DNA from: CAYPHY01 sp964410625
Lineage (GTDB): Bacteria > Chloroflexota > Anaerolineae > Promineifilales > Promineifilaceae
Direction: 5' to 3'
NCBI GenBank assembly: GCA_964410625.1
Contig: CAYPHY010000012.1
Coordinates: forward strand, 36,162-100,161
DNA length: 64,000 bases
Shown here piece by piece: positions 6,997 through 15,631 of the stretch. Made by a program: the position numbers and the translations under genes. The notes under the pieces were generated by a model. It was not told the DNA's origin. It did no database searches and saw only the letters and a list, made by a program, of their open reading frames with translations. How positions within the stretch are numbered: the first letter of the stretch is position 1; each line of letters begins with the position of its first letter.

Positions 6997-8217
6997 TTAA
7001 TCCGCGTTCAACAACGTCCCATTTTTACTTCCAAGCCGTTCCTGGAAAAAGCGTTCTTCGACCGGCCACAACGAGCCAACACCCGTTCCCAGGAGCATCA
7101 AGAGAATGGCACAGACCAATGCAATGCCGTTGTCCCCTTGCAAGCCGCGAGTCGCGATGTCGAAGCCAATGGGGAAAACAAGTGCCATAGCCGCTGGACG
7201 GCCGAGAATCCCCAACACCGCCAGCACCGTGCCAACGCAACCGGCTACCGCCAGCAACGCCGTCAAAAGTCCGGCAATGGGTACGCCCCAGGAAAGAAGC
7301 AAGGACTCCCAGTTAGACGGCCGCCAGGCAGGTTCGGCCGCAGCAAATATCAAAAGCATCGTTACCAGCAAGGCTCCACGCCAGAGCAAGGGGAGATAGC
7401 GGCCGAATAGCTGGTAGAGCTGTGCCTGTGCTCTTTGATAGGCGGCGCTTTGGGGATTAATCGTCCCACTGACCACCAACCAGTCGCGCAAGAAGCTAAC
7501 GGCCGTTGCACCACCGAAGAGCAGACCGGCAATGAGCGCCATCGGCCGCGGCAGAATCGGCCACAACACCGCGCTGAGAAAGCCCATCTGGAACCCGGCG
7601 GAAATACGGCGATGGATGCTCGGCGTCATCTCATAGATCGGCAAGTTCAGCCGTTTTCGTAGCCAGATACCAAAGATGAAAAAGTATCGCGCCAGGCCCA
7701 ATGCCAGGTACCACCAGGGAAGTTGACCAAAGGAGATGGCGAGCAAGATAACCACAATGGTCCCCAGCCCGTCAAACTCCATATCGAGAGTGCCGCCGAG
7801 GGTGGTGGTGTGGTTGGCACGGCGGGCAACATAGCCATCGAGGTAGTCAGCGACGTCGGCCATGGTATAAAGCAACACAATCCCCCAGGCCAGCGCTCCC
7901 AAAGGCCAGGGGCCAAAGAGAAAACCGGCCAACAGTCCAATACATAGCCCGCGAATGAGCGAAAGATGATTACCAGGGCCGAGCGTAGCCAGCAACTCCC
8001 CCGTTTCCGAATGGGTATTATCCGCCAGCCCGCGCCACAACACCCATAGCCCATAAGCCAATGCCATACCGGAGAGCAACAGCCAGCGAGCGTGGTTCGG
8101 CCAGATCGGCCGCAACAACCAGTAGCTCGCCAACCAGACAACCAGCCAAACGGCCGCTACCACAGACCACTGCCATCTTAAAGATTTCAAAATCGGGCTG
8201 TCTTTCGTCAAGACCAT
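6997..8217 (-). CDS. CDP-alcohol phosphatidyltransferase with C-terminal DoxX-like membrane region
   Basis: 406 aa. The complete catalytic motif D-x2-DG-x2-AR-x8-G-x3-D-x3-D spans residues 124-149 (DYLDGYVARR ... GGTLDMEFDG). The enzyme condenses a CDP-activated lipid with an alcohol, releasing CMP, in the inner membrane. CDP-OH-P proteins are usually about 200 aa, and the catalytic part ends near residue 230. The remaining 170 residues form four more helices (LLRGALLVTMLLIFAAAEP, PIAGLLTALLAVAGCVGTVLAV, and the AALVFPIGF-type helix) resembling DoxX, so this is probably a fusion. The alcohol substrate cannot be read from sequence. Confidence 0.85.
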   Translation of the reverse strand: MVLTKDSPILKSLRWQWSVVAAVWLVVWLASYWLLRPIWPNHARWLLLSGMALAYGLWVLWRGLADNTHSETGELLATLGPGNHLSLIRGLCIGLLAGFLFGPWPLGALAWGIVLLYTMADVADYLDGYVARRANHTTTLGGTLDMEFDGLGTIVVILLAISFGQLPWWYLALGLARYFFIFGIWLRKRLNLPIYEMTPSIHRRISAGFQMGFLSAVLWPILPRPMALIAGLLFGGATAVSFLRDWLVVSGTINPQSAAYQRAQAQLYQLFGRYLPLLWRGALLVTMLLIFAAAEPAWRPSNWESLLLSWGVPIAGLLTALLAVAGCVGTVLAVLGILGRPAAMALVFPIGFDIATRGLQGDNGIALVCAILLMLLGTGVGSLWPVEERFFQERLGSKNGTLLNAD

Positions 8218-8464
8218 AGGCTCTCTTCTACTGTGCTATATTCTCCATTGCGTTTATCTGCTTGTTCGGACAGCCTCGGATTGTATCCGTTTCCCTGGAT
8301 ACCTGGCTAACAAACCGTCAGTACAAGACCAACTACCTTATAATACGGGTGATCTCCTTCTGTCGATCTCTTTATTAATGGTAAATGATTAGCAGCCCAT
8401 GGTTGCCGGTTCGCCCGCATACAGGCCAAATTTTCAGGCACGTTGTAGAATACCATAAGTAATT

Positions 8465-8845
8465 ATGGCAACGTATCAAACCAAACCCACGACCTTCGAC
8501 GAACTGATTGCTCCGTATTCGACCGACGTCCAAGCAATCGCCGGATGGCTACGAGGTCTGATTCAAGAGGCATTGCCCGACGCGGCCGAGAACATCTACG
8601 GCGGCGCAAAAATTGGCAACGCCCTATATAGCATTGGCGATGCCAGTCATGTGATTTGCGGCATCCAACCGGCGGCCGATCTGTGCCGCCTCTTCATCCA
8701 CAACGTCCACAACGTGAAACATCCCGAACTTAAAATCGAAGGCAGCGGCAAAAACGCCCGGCATGTGAAGGTGCGCGAGGTGGGGAAACCGTCGGCCGAG
8801 GCGTTGAAGTGGTTGCTGGAGCAAGCTATCGTTAATAAAAATTGA
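8465..8845 (+). CDS. DUF1801 (YdhG-like) domain protein
   Basis: 126 aa, a single DUF1801 domain: FDELIAPYSTDVQAIAGWLRGLI, then ENIYGGAKIGNALYSIG, and the C-terminal KNARHVKVREVGKPSAEALKWLLEQA. In the family, small one-domain alpha/beta proteins related to frataxin-like folds, with no proven enzymatic role, are common in soil and sludge bacteria. It stands alone, with a 247-bp spacer upstream that contains a TATAAT at 8339-8344 but no good -35 box. Full length for the family. Confidence 0.85.
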   Translation: MATYQTKPTTFDELIAPYSTDVQAIAGWLRGLIQEALPDAAENIYGGAKIGNALYSIGDASHVICGIQPAADLCRLFIHNVHNVKHPELKIEGSGKNARHVKVREVGKPSAEALKWLLEQAIVNKN

Positions 8846-8859
8846 AATCCTTTTAGCAA

Positions 8860-9045
8860 ATGAGTCTTCTGTTGTCTTTCAATCAAGTTTTGTCGCTACG
8901 CCTAGTTGCATAAAGGCTGACCAGTCTAAGCAGCAAATCAACTGTTGTAGAAGTCGTCAGTGATTCGGGTGGCCTGCAAGCACAAGACGTAGCGGCCGTC
9001 ACCCTCTCCATTCGGCCGCGCAGCCACAACCTCACTGCGGCCGAT
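8860..9045 (+). other. 5' remnant of the HTH_42 gene, broken by an in-frame stop
   Basis: In the frame of the following CDS, ATG 8860 opens MSLLLSFNQVLSLRLVA, meets TAA at 8911-8913, and then continues open as GLQAQDVAAVTLSIRPRS into the CDS. The GGLQAQD block is the hallmark N-terminal motif of HTH_42 winged-helix proteins, so the coding signal clearly extends upstream of any usable start. Either a nonsense mutation or a sequencing/assembly error lies at 8911. Confidence 0.7.
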
Positions 9046-9972
9046 GTGAAACAGGCCATTGAAGTTGAGCGTTCCGTTGTCCGTACCTGGGCAATGCGGG
9101 GGACATTGCATTTGGTAGCGGCCGATGACCTGGGCTGGATGCTCTCCCTCTTTGGGCCGGTGTTCAGCAAGGGAACCCGGCGACGACGGCTAGAATTGGG
9201 GTTGGACGATGCGCTAAGCGAGAAAGCAGTCCAGGCGATTGACGAAATTCTGGCCGCTTCCGGACCGCTGCTTCGTGCCGAACTGGCGGAGCAGTTAGAC
9301 GCTCGTGGCATCCCCACCGCCGGGCAGGCCATCGCCCATGCCGTCAGCTATGCGGCCATGCATGGCGTGCTTTGCTTTGGCCCCGACCGCAATGGCAAAC
9401 CAACCTATGCCCGCCTCGATGATTGGGTGAAACGGCCGTCTGCCCCACCACAAGAAGAAGCCCTTCGTGAACTGGCCCGCCGCTACCTGGCTGCCTATGG
9501 CCCGGCGACAACGGCCGATCTCGCCGCCTGGTCTGGCCTGCCGATGGCCCAGGTGCGCCAGGCATGGGAAAGCATCGCCGACGAGGTGCTGGAAGTGGAG
9601 ATAGACGGCCGCCCTGCCTGGATGTTGCAAGCCCATGCCGAGCGATTGGAAGAACGGCCGCCGCAAACGCCTATTGTCCGCCTACTCCCCGCCTTCGACA
9701 CCTATCTACTCGGCTATGCCAGCCGCGACTGGATGCTTGAGCCGGCCTATGCGAAGCGCGTTAACGCTGGGGGAGGTATGATCCGGCCGACGCTACTGGT
9801 GGACGGCCGAATCGTCGGCACATGGAAGCTCAATAAGCGCCGCAAACAGCAGGAAGTCGTTGTGGAACCGTTTGAGGAGTTAGCAACGGCCGTTGGCGAT
9901 GGGCTAGAAGAAGAAGTAAAAAACCTATCACGCTTTCTGGAAACAAAGGTGACTTTGCTACTACAACGTTAG
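9046..9972 (+). CDS. Winged-helix DNA-binding domain protein (HTH_42, YcaQ/AlkX-like), 5' end damaged
   Basis: 308 aa from GTG 9046, but homologous sequence continues upstream for about 60 codons to ATG 8860 with one in-frame TAA. Internal motifs match the HTH_42 family: VERSVVRTWAMRGTLHLV, the acidic-block LGWMLSLFGPVF, then ARRYLAAYGPATTADLAAWSGL (the winged-helix segment), LLPAFDTYLLGYASRDWM and VDGRIVGTWKLNKRR near the C-terminus. Family members such as YcaQ are DNA glycosylases acting on alkylated or crosslinked DNA. The catalytic QxQ/QxD motif of that class lies in the upstream part (LQAQD), which this start would remove. The gene is therefore either a pseudogene or mis-sequenced. Confidence 0.75.
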   Translation: MKQAIEVERSVVRTWAMRGTLHLVAADDLGWMLSLFGPVFSKGTRRRRLELGLDDALSEKAVQAIDEILAASGPLLRAELAEQLDARGIPTAGQAIAHAVSYAAMHGVLCFGPDRNGKPTYARLDDWVKRPSAPPQEEALRELARRYLAAYGPATTADLAAWSGLPMAQVRQAWESIADEVLEVEIDGRPAWMLQAHAERLEERPPQTPIVRLLPAFDTYLLGYASRDWMLEPAYAKRVNAGGGMIRPTLLVDGRIVGTWKLNKRRKQQEVVVEPFEELATAVGDGLEEEVKNLSRFLETKVTLLLQR

Positions 9973-10001
9973 CCATTTAGACGAACTATTAAGAGGTTGG
10001 C

Positions 10002-10292
10002 ATGAACGGTGTAGTAGTTGACATTCAAGAAGTAACTGTAACAGATGATTCGCTGACAGTTGATTTAGTAGACGGCCGATCCATTAGCGTTCCATTGGCC
10101 TGGTATCCTCGCTTGTATCATGGAACACCAGAAGAGCGTAACAATTGGCGACTTATCGGCCGTGGCGTAGGGATTCATTGGCCTGATCTGGACGAAGACT
10201 TAAGTGTTGAAGGCATCATTTTGGGACGGCCGTCAAACGAAAACCAACGCTCCTTACAACGCTGGTTGGAAGAACGACAACAGAAAGAATAA
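10002..10292 (+). CDS. DUF2442 domain protein
   Basis: 96 aa. The DUF2442 pattern is complete: VTVTDDSLTVDLVDGRSISVPLAWYPRL, then the NNWRLIGRGVGIHWPDLDEDLSVEGIILG segment. AGAGG sits eight bases before the ATG. The family is often encoded beside DUF4160 or toxin-like partners, but no such partner is present here: the upstream neighbour is the HTH_42 gene and the downstream one is convergent. Function unknown. The C-terminal basic helix RSLQRWLEERQQKE could mediate an interaction. Confidence 0.85.
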   Translation: MNGVVVDIQEVTVTDDSLTVDLVDGRSISVPLAWYPRLYHGTPEERNNWRLIGRGVGIHWPDLDEDLSVEGIILGRPSNENQRSLQRWLEERQQKE

Positions 10293-10303
10293 TCGTTCTG
10301 AGA

Positions 10304-11287
10304 CTACCAATAGTGATGAACCTGCGGCCGAATCCGTTCCTCATATAGCTTCTGCACCTGGGACATGGTTTCTGCGGGAATGGATGGCAGATCGGCCGCG
10401 CTGACATTTTCCTCCACTTGCTCCACCCGTTTCGCCCCTGGAATAGCGGCCGTCACCGCCTCGTGCATTAAAATCCAACGTAATGCAAACTGGGTCATCG
10501 TCATCCCGGTTGGAACGAGGGTGCGTAGCTGCTCAACGGCCGCCAGTTGCGCCTCGTAATCAATGCCAGAGAAGGTCTCCCCCTTATCAAATGACTCCCC
10601 CTCGCGGTTGAAATGGCGATGGTCGTTGGCGGCAAAGGCAGTCTGGCGGTTCATTTTGCCGGTCAGCATCCCTGATGAAAGCGGCACACGAGCGAGAATG
10701 CCCACCTGCTTGCGCTGTGCTTCGCGGAAAAAGAGGTCAGACGGCCGCTGGCGAAAAATATTAAAGATGATCTGCACCGACTGTACATTAGGATACTCAA
10801 TCGCCTTCAGCGCTTCCTCCACCTTCTCCACGCTAACGCCATAGAAACGCAGCTTGCCCTGCTTCACCAGCTCATCCAGCGCGTCGAACGCCTCCGGCAT
10901 ATAGTAGACGGCCGTAGGTGGACAATGGAGTTGCAACAAGTCAATCGCCTCGGTCTGTAAATTACCCAGACTGCGCTCGACAAAGCGCGTCAGGTTTTCC
11001 CGCGTATACCCCTCGGCCACATGAGGATTCAGGCGGCGACCAGCTTTGGTGGCAATGAGGATTGGCTCGCTGCGTTCACGGCGCAAGCGGCCGAGCAACC
11101 GTTCGCTATGACCATCGCCATAGACATCGGCCGTGTCGAAAAAGTTCACACCCAGATCAACCGCGCGGTTGAGCGCCGCAAACGATTCTTCATCATCCAC
11201 ATCCCCCCAACTACTGCCAATGGCCCACGCGCCAAAACTGATTGTCGAAATGTCATAGCCTGTGCGGCCGAGTGTACGATACTCCAT
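10304..11287 (-). CDS. Aldo/keto reductase
   Basis: 327 aa, TIM-barrel oxidoreductase using NADPH. The catalytic tetrad is visible: D51 and Y56 (DTADVYGDGHSE), K81 (IATKAGRR) and H121 (LLQLHCPP). The cofactor-end motif AIPGAKRVEQVEENV is typical of the AKR11/YhdN-type group. Substrates in this group are sugar- or inositol-like carbonyls and cannot be fixed from sequence. The gene lies 79 bp downstream of an SDR gene on the same strand, separated by a CTGCCTACTGCC repeat, so the two may be co-transcribed. Confidence 0.9.
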   Translation of the reverse strand: MEYRTLGRTGYDISTISFGAWAIGSSWGDVDDEESFAALNRAVDLGVNFFDTADVYGDGHSERLLGRLRRERSEPILIATKAGRRLNPHVAEGYTRENLTRFVERSLGNLQTEAIDLLQLHCPPTAVYYMPEAFDALDELVKQGKLRFYGVSVEKVEEALKAIEYPNVQSVQIIFNIFRQRPSDLFFREAQRKQVGILARVPLSSGMLTGKMNRQTAFAANDHRHFNREGESFDKGETFSGIDYEAQLAAVEQLRTLVPTGMTMTQFALRWILMHEAVTAAIPGAKRVEQVEENVSAADLPSIPAETMSQVQKLYEERIRPQVHHYW

Positions 11288-11332
11288 ATTTTCCTACCTC
11301 TTATTCAATAGGACAGATTGCAACACCTATTT

Positions 11333-11360
11333 TCTGCCTACTGCCAACTGCTCAGTGACT
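11333..11360. repeat. CTGCCTACTGCCAACTGC repeat
   Basis: Short tract of the heptameric CAGTAGG/CAGTTGG family, placed just after the stop codon of the minus-strand SDR gene. Related tracts at 18641, 38418, 43063 and 53032. Confidence 0.7.
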
Positions 11361-11366
11361 ACTTTC

Positions 11367-12137
11367 TCACCGCGCCGTCCAACCGCCATCAATCAAGATC
11401 GTTTCACCCGTGATCAGCGAAGCGGCCGGAGAAGCCAGAAAAACAACCGCCCCCGCCACCTCCATTGGCTCGCCAATCCGGTGCAGCGCGGCGATCCGCT
11501 CAATAGTATCTGCGCGAAATGCCGGATCGGCCAGGGCCGCTTCTGTGCCAGGCGTGGCGATAAAAGTGGGCGCGACCGCATTGACCGTAATGTTATACCG
11601 GCCCCATTCCACCGCCAAACACTTCGTCAGATGGGCGATGGCCGCCTTGGTCATGCAGTAAACGGATTCGGTAGGTAGCGCGACAAAACCGGCTTGCGAA
11701 CTCATATTGATGATCCGGCCGTACCCCTGCTTGATCATCACTCGTCCAGCCGCCTGGCTGGTGAAAAACGTCCCTTTCAAATTCACTGCCAGCGTGCTAT
11801 CAAAGTCAGCTTCGTTGACATTTTCTGCCAGATTGGTGGGCGCAATCCCGGCATTGTTGACGAGAATATCGAGACGGCCGAAATGGGCGACCGCCTGCTC
11901 AACGGCCGTCTGGATTTCCTCCATTCGCCCAACGTCCATCTGCAACGGCAAGGCACGACGGCCGAGGGCCTCAATCTCGCCCACCACGCCGCTATCCTGC
12001 TCAACACGGCGCAAGCCCAACGCCACATCTGCTCCAGCATGGGCCAGTGCCAGCGCGATCGCTCGCCCCAGCCCTCGCCCCGCCCCGGTCACCAACGCTA
12101 CCTGATCACTCAACTCAAATCGCGGAAAATCATTCAT
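11367..12137 (-). CDS. Short-chain dehydrogenase/reductase (FabG-like)
   Basis: 256 aa classical SDR. The cofactor loop TGAGRGLG lies at 17-24, an NNAG motif near 93, a catalytic Ser in NMSSQAG and the Y-x3-K pair in YCMTKAA near 160. The C-terminus FLASPAASLITGETILIDGGW is the standard FabG-type ending. It catalyses NAD(P)-dependent reduction or oxidation of a hydroxy/keto substrate. The substrate is unresolved: gluconate 5-dehydrogenase-like and 3-oxoacyl reductase-like roles both fit. It precedes the aldo/keto reductase on the minus strand. Confidence 0.9.
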   Translation of the reverse strand: MNDFPRFELSDQVALVTGAGRGLGRAIALALAHAGADVALGLRRVEQDSGVVGEIEALGRRALPLQMDVGRMEEIQTAVEQAVAHFGRLDILVNNAGIAPTNLAENVNEADFDSTLAVNLKGTFFTSQAAGRVMIKQGYGRIINMSSQAGFVALPTESVYCMTKAAIAHLTKCLAVEWGRYNITVNAVAPTFIATPGTEAALADPAFRADTIERIAALHRIGEPMEVAGAVVFLASPAASLITGETILIDGGWTAR

Positions 12138-12224
12138 CTCTACGGTTTCGCCACAACCATGCTCCTATTGTAAAATCACTTATGCCAACAGGCATTATAT
12201 CGCTATCTGGAATAAGCACATAGG

Positions 12225-14342
12225 ATGACGAATGAACAAAGACGGCCGCGCCTTGTCCAGCATCCGCTCATGCGTGTCTTGTTGATTTGGGCGATAGAAA
12301 GCCTGGCGTTGGCGCTCCTCGCTTACCTGCCGGTAGGAATTTCAGTGACCGATCTGCCCTCGGCCGTTCTGGCGGCGGCGGTCATCGGTCTGCTCAACGC
12401 CCTGCTTTGGCCGATGCTCACCAATATCTTGCTCCCCTTTGCCGTTTTCACGCTGGGTTTGTTTGCCCTGGCGCTCAATGGCGTGATCATCTTGTTGGCC
12501 GGGCTGCTGGTTCCCGGTTTTGAGGTAGCCAGCCTGGGCGCGGCCGTCTGGACGGCGATTGGATTGACGGCCGTCAACACCATTGCCAGTTCCCTGCTGA
12601 CGATAGATGATGATAGCTCCTGGTTCCGCAATGTCGTGCGCCGACGGGCCAAGCGCATGGTCAGGCCAGAGGAGACGGCCGTACCCGGTGTCTTGTTCCT
12701 GGAAATTGACGGCCTTTCCGCGCCGGTGCTGCGGAAGGGGATGCGTGAAGGGTATGCGCCGACGATGAAGCGCTGGCTGGAACGGGGGAGCCACCGCTTG
12801 CAAGAGTGGGAAACGGACCTCTCTTCGCAAACGTCGGCCAGCCAGGCCGGTATCCTGCATGGCAACAACCACAACATCCCTGCCTTTCGCTGGTATGACC
12901 GCCAGCGCCGCCAGATCGTCTCCTCTAGCAATCTCGATGAGGTCGCCAGCCTGGAACGGGAACTCTCTGATGGCAATGGGCTATTGGCCGGTGGCGGCGC
13001 CAGCCGCGGCAACCTGCTCTCCGGGGATGCTCCCATCGTCAGCACAACCGCCAGCGCGATTAAAGATTTCTCCAGATTTCACACCGCCGATTTCTACGCC
13101 TACTTTGCCAATCCCTATAATTTCATCCGCACGCTGTTGCTGGGGCTGTGGGATATGGTTCTCGAAAAGTGGCAGTTTTGGCAGGCGCGGCGAAAAAATG
13201 TGTACCCACTGCTGGATCGCCGCCACCGCGGCGGCAAATATCCGTTGTTGCGGATGTTCACCACCATTTTGATGCGCGAACTGAACATCTACACGCTGAT
13301 CGGTGATATCTATTCGGGGACGCCGGTCGCTTATGCCACCTTTGTCGGCTATGATGAGGTAGCGCACCACTCCGGCGTCGAATCGGCCGACGCGCTGGAT
13401 ATTTTATACAAGCTAGATGAGCAATTCGCCCGCTTGGAGAGCGCGGCGCGGCAAGCCCCCCGCCCCTATCACTTTGTCATCCTCTCCGATCATGGGCAAA
13501 GCGGCGGGGCGACCTTCCGCCAGCGTTATGGTCTGACTTTACAAGAGCTGGTGCAGCAATTGGCGAAGACAGCGCGGATCACGGCCGTCATGGAGACAAA
13601 CGAATCCTGGGGACATCTCAATGTGTTGATGAGCGACGCCGTGCGGCATGGGGAGAAATCGGGGCAGATGTTGCGCCGCGCGGTGGAGCGGGGACTGGTA
13701 GATGGAGAAACCAAACTGGGGCCACACACTATTGATTGGGATGAGTGGGAAGAGATGGACGAGGCGGCACACCTGCTGGTGCTGGCTTCCGGCAATTTAG
13801 GGCTGGTCTATTTGACCGGCCGCGACCAGCGGGCGACCCTGGAAGAGATTGAGCTGCACTACCCTGGCTTGCTGGAGGGGCTGGCGCAACATCCCGGCGT
13901 GGGCTGGATCATGGTCCATTCGGCCGCACAAGGGGCGGTGGTCATTGGCAAGCACGGCCGCTACTATCTGGAGGAGGACCGCCTGGAAGGGGGACACCCA
14001 CTGTTGGGCTTTGGCCCCCACGCCGCCGACCACTTGCGCCGCTATGACCGCTTTCCCGACGCGCCGGATATTTATGTCAACAGCTTTTATGATGCTACGA
14101 CCAACGAAGTGGCCGCCTATGAGGAGTTGATCGGCTGTCATGGCGGGCTAGGTGGGTATCAGACACGGCCGTTTATCCTCTATCCCGCCCACTGGAGGAT
14201 TGACGAGGCCCCGCTGGTTGGCGCGGCGGCCGTCTACCGCCAGTTCAAACGGTGGTTGCGCCAGGTAAATCAATCGCCGGATGTCGTTGAGGACGCGGCT
14301 AGTCACAGATTGCACAGAGCAACCAGGAGCACTACCCGTTAA
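12225..14342 (+). CDS. Membrane phosphodiesterase: DUF360 (phage-holin-like) helices fused to alkaline-phosphatase-fold domain
   Basis: 705 aa. Residues 15-115 form four helices of the PF04020/DUF360 type (LLIWAIESLALALLAYL, AVIGLLNALLWPML, LGLFALALNGVIILLAGLLVPGFEV), called phage-holin family only by homology. From about 155 an alkaline-phosphatase-superfamily domain begins: metal-ligand Asp in LFLEIDGLSAPVL, the SQTSASQAGILHGNN segment with the likely nucleophile, FVGYDEVAHHSGVES and ILSDHGQSGG near 418. The domain would hydrolyse a phospho-lipid or phospho-glycan at the membrane. Its stop overlaps the convergent DUF4037 gene by 4 bp. The repeated use in Chloroflexota and Actinobacteria is known, the substrate is not. 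Confidence 0.85.
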   Translation: MTNEQRRPRLVQHPLMRVLLIWAIESLALALLAYLPVGISVTDLPSAVLAAAVIGLLNALLWPMLTNILLPFAVFTLGLFALALNGVIILLAGLLVPGFEVASLGAAVWTAIGLTAVNTIASSLLTIDDDSSWFRNVVRRRAKRMVRPEETAVPGVLFLEIDGLSAPVLRKGMREGYAPTMKRWLERGSHRLQEWETDLSSQTSASQAGILHGNNHNIPAFRWYDRQRRQIVSSSNLDEVASLERELSDGNGLLAGGGASRGNLLSGDAPIVSTTASAIKDFSRFHTADFYAYFANPYNFIRTLLLGLWDMVLEKWQFWQARRKNVYPLLDRRHRGGKYPLLRMFTTILMRELNIYTLIGDIYSGTPVAYATFVGYDEVAHHSGVESADALDILYKLDEQFARLESAARQAPRPYHFVILSDHGQSGGATFRQRYGLTLQELVQQLAKTARITAVMETNESWGHLNVLMSDAVRHGEKSGQMLRRAVERGLVDGETKLGPHTIDWDEWEEMDEAAHLLVLASGNLGLVYLTGRDQRATLEEIELHYPGLLEGLAQHPGVGWIMVHSAAQGAVVIGKHGRYYLEEDRLEGGHPLLGFGPHAADHLRRYDRFPDAPDIYVNSFYDATTNEVAAYEELIGCHGGLGGYQTRPFILYPAHWRIDEAPLVGAAAVYRQFKRWLRQVNQSPDVVEDAASHRLHRATRSTTR

Positions 14343-15445
14343 TCTGCTCCAGCATACAACGGCCGCAACCGCTCAAACCACTGTGGCGCACTAAGCACAT
14401 CGGTCGAGTCCACAAATTGATCAACCCCGCCCAACGATGGGGGAAGGGCCAATACCTCCGCGCTGCTGATTGCGCCGCGAATGGCCTCGGCAAAGCGGTC
14501 GGCGTGGATGATGAGGAACGGCCGTTCATAAAAGCGCGACACCCTGTCCGGCAGCGGGTCAGTGATGCCAAGCTGGTTGTGTTGTCCGGCGATGAACTCA
14601 TAGGCGGCCGTCATCCCCTGTTCGCGCTCCGGCCAGCTCTGGGCGTTGAGGACGCGATGGAAGATGGGGGTCAGCGTTTCGGCGCAAGCGAGTTGTCGAA
14701 ATGCGCTGCCGAGCCATTTGCTATAGGGGGCATATTGTCGTTCGATCAGGAAGCACAGGCGCATCAGGTCGCGCACCAGCCGCGCGGCAACAATCCGCGA
14801 GCCGAGTTCATCGCCGACTTGCCCACAACGGCCGACAAACGCCTCCTCTTGCCCAATTCGCCCCCACTGGTTCGCCAGCAGATAGAGCCAGACATCGCGC
14901 GGGTAATAGCGCAGCCGGGCGCGGAGTGGTTCCACTTCGCCCAAACCATCGTGAAAGACGCGCCCGGCAGTGAGACTACGCAATATTTGCTGCGGGATGG
15001 TCAGCCACTCAATCACGCTCAACTCATGGGCATAGTCAGCCCGCAACAGGTCGTGGAAGAAAGGGGCAATCGGGATGAGTTGCACGCGGTGGTTGGGGAG
15101 TGTGCCATCCTCACCGGCCGCCACCGGGGGATCGGCGCGGACAACGGCCAAATCGGTGGGGATACCATCAATCGCTGCCGGAAGCTGCTGCCGTAATAGC
15201 TGCTCAAGCTGCCGGCCGTAGCTGGCGAACTCCGCATCGGACAGGAACAGCATCAGGCGCGGCCCCCAGCTATGGTCCATAGATTGGGGCGTGTCGAAGC
15301 CCAACACTTCCGAGCCGGAACCGAGCAGCGCGGCCGAATAGCGCAACCGGGGAAAGTGGGCAGCCAGTAACGGCCGCACCGCTTCCTCAAACAATCGTTG
15401 GCTCAGGTCTAAGCCTTTGATGAAAGGATATTCAATGGTGGTCAT
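14339..15445 (-). CDS. DUF4037 domain protein (nucleotidyltransferase-like)
   Basis: 368 aa. The N-terminal half shows a nucleotidyltransferase-like core, ALLGSGSEVLGFDTPQSMDHSW, with the Gly-Ser helix start followed by an acidic/His pair, and LMLFLSDAEFASYG. The C-terminal half is an all-helical region (FLIERQYAPYSKWLGSAF) that matches the DUF4037 domain boundary. Such proteins are related to aminoglycoside/lincosamide-type nucleotidyltransferases, but the activity is unproven. The upstream 186-bp leader contains several hairpins. It is convergent with and overlaps the phosphodiesterase gene by 4 bp. Confidence 0.85.
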   Translation of the reverse strand: MTTIEYPFIKGLDLSQRLFEEAVRPLLAAHFPRLRYSAALLGSGSEVLGFDTPQSMDHSWGPRLMLFLSDAEFASYGRQLEQLLRQQLPAAIDGIPTDLAVVRADPPVAAGEDGTLPNHRVQLIPIAPFFHDLLRADYAHELSVIEWLTIPQQILRSLTAGRVFHDGLGEVEPLRARLRYYPRDVWLYLLANQWGRIGQEEAFVGRCGQVGDELGSRIVAARLVRDLMRLCFLIERQYAPYSKWLGSAFRQLACAETLTPIFHRVLNAQSWPEREQGMTAAYEFIAGQHNQLGITDPLPDRVSRFYERPFLIIHADRFAEAIRGAISSAEVLALPPSLGGVDQFVDSTDVLSAPQWFERLRPLYAGAD

Positions 15446-15473
15446 ATGGTAGGTCCAATAATGTGACGAAAAG

Positions 15474-15589
15474 AGCTGCTGGTTAAAACCAAGCAGCTAG
15501 AATGCGAACGCTGTAAAAGCGAGTTGTCACAAGATTAATCATCCGACGAAGTCGCTTTGACTGGCGACCCGAACCCGCTTCAACGGGTT
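15474..15589. other. Hairpin-rich leader between DUF4037 and the large membrane protein
   Basis: Four short stem-loops follow one another: AGCTGCTGGTT paired with AACC-A-AGCAGCT (15474-15498), CGCT/AGCG near 15510, CGAC-GAA-GTCG (15544-15554) and AACCCG/CGGGTT (15572-15589). No ORF is supported here. It could be the 5' leader of the DUF4037 mRNA or the 3' end of the preceding transcript. Confidence 0.45.
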
Positions 15590-15631
15590 TCCTATATCAG
15601 ACGCCGATTTCAATCGCTGTCTGTCAAGCCA

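Noticed and set aside
8339..8344. TATAAT upstream of the DUF1801 gene as a promoter
   Set aside because: No acceptable -35 box at 16-18 bp and 120 bp from the start codon, so not listed as a feature.
8883..9332. 149-codon minus-strand frame
   Set aside because: Antisense of the HTH_42 gene and its broken 5' part.
12225..12600. Prophage holin
   Set aside because: The holin-like helices are fused to a phosphodiesterase and no other phage gene is near.
12323..13045. 240-codon minus-strand open frame inside the phosphodiesterase gene
   Set aside because: It is the antisense of a well-supported gene. GC-rich codons keep antisense frames open; it has no family resemblance.
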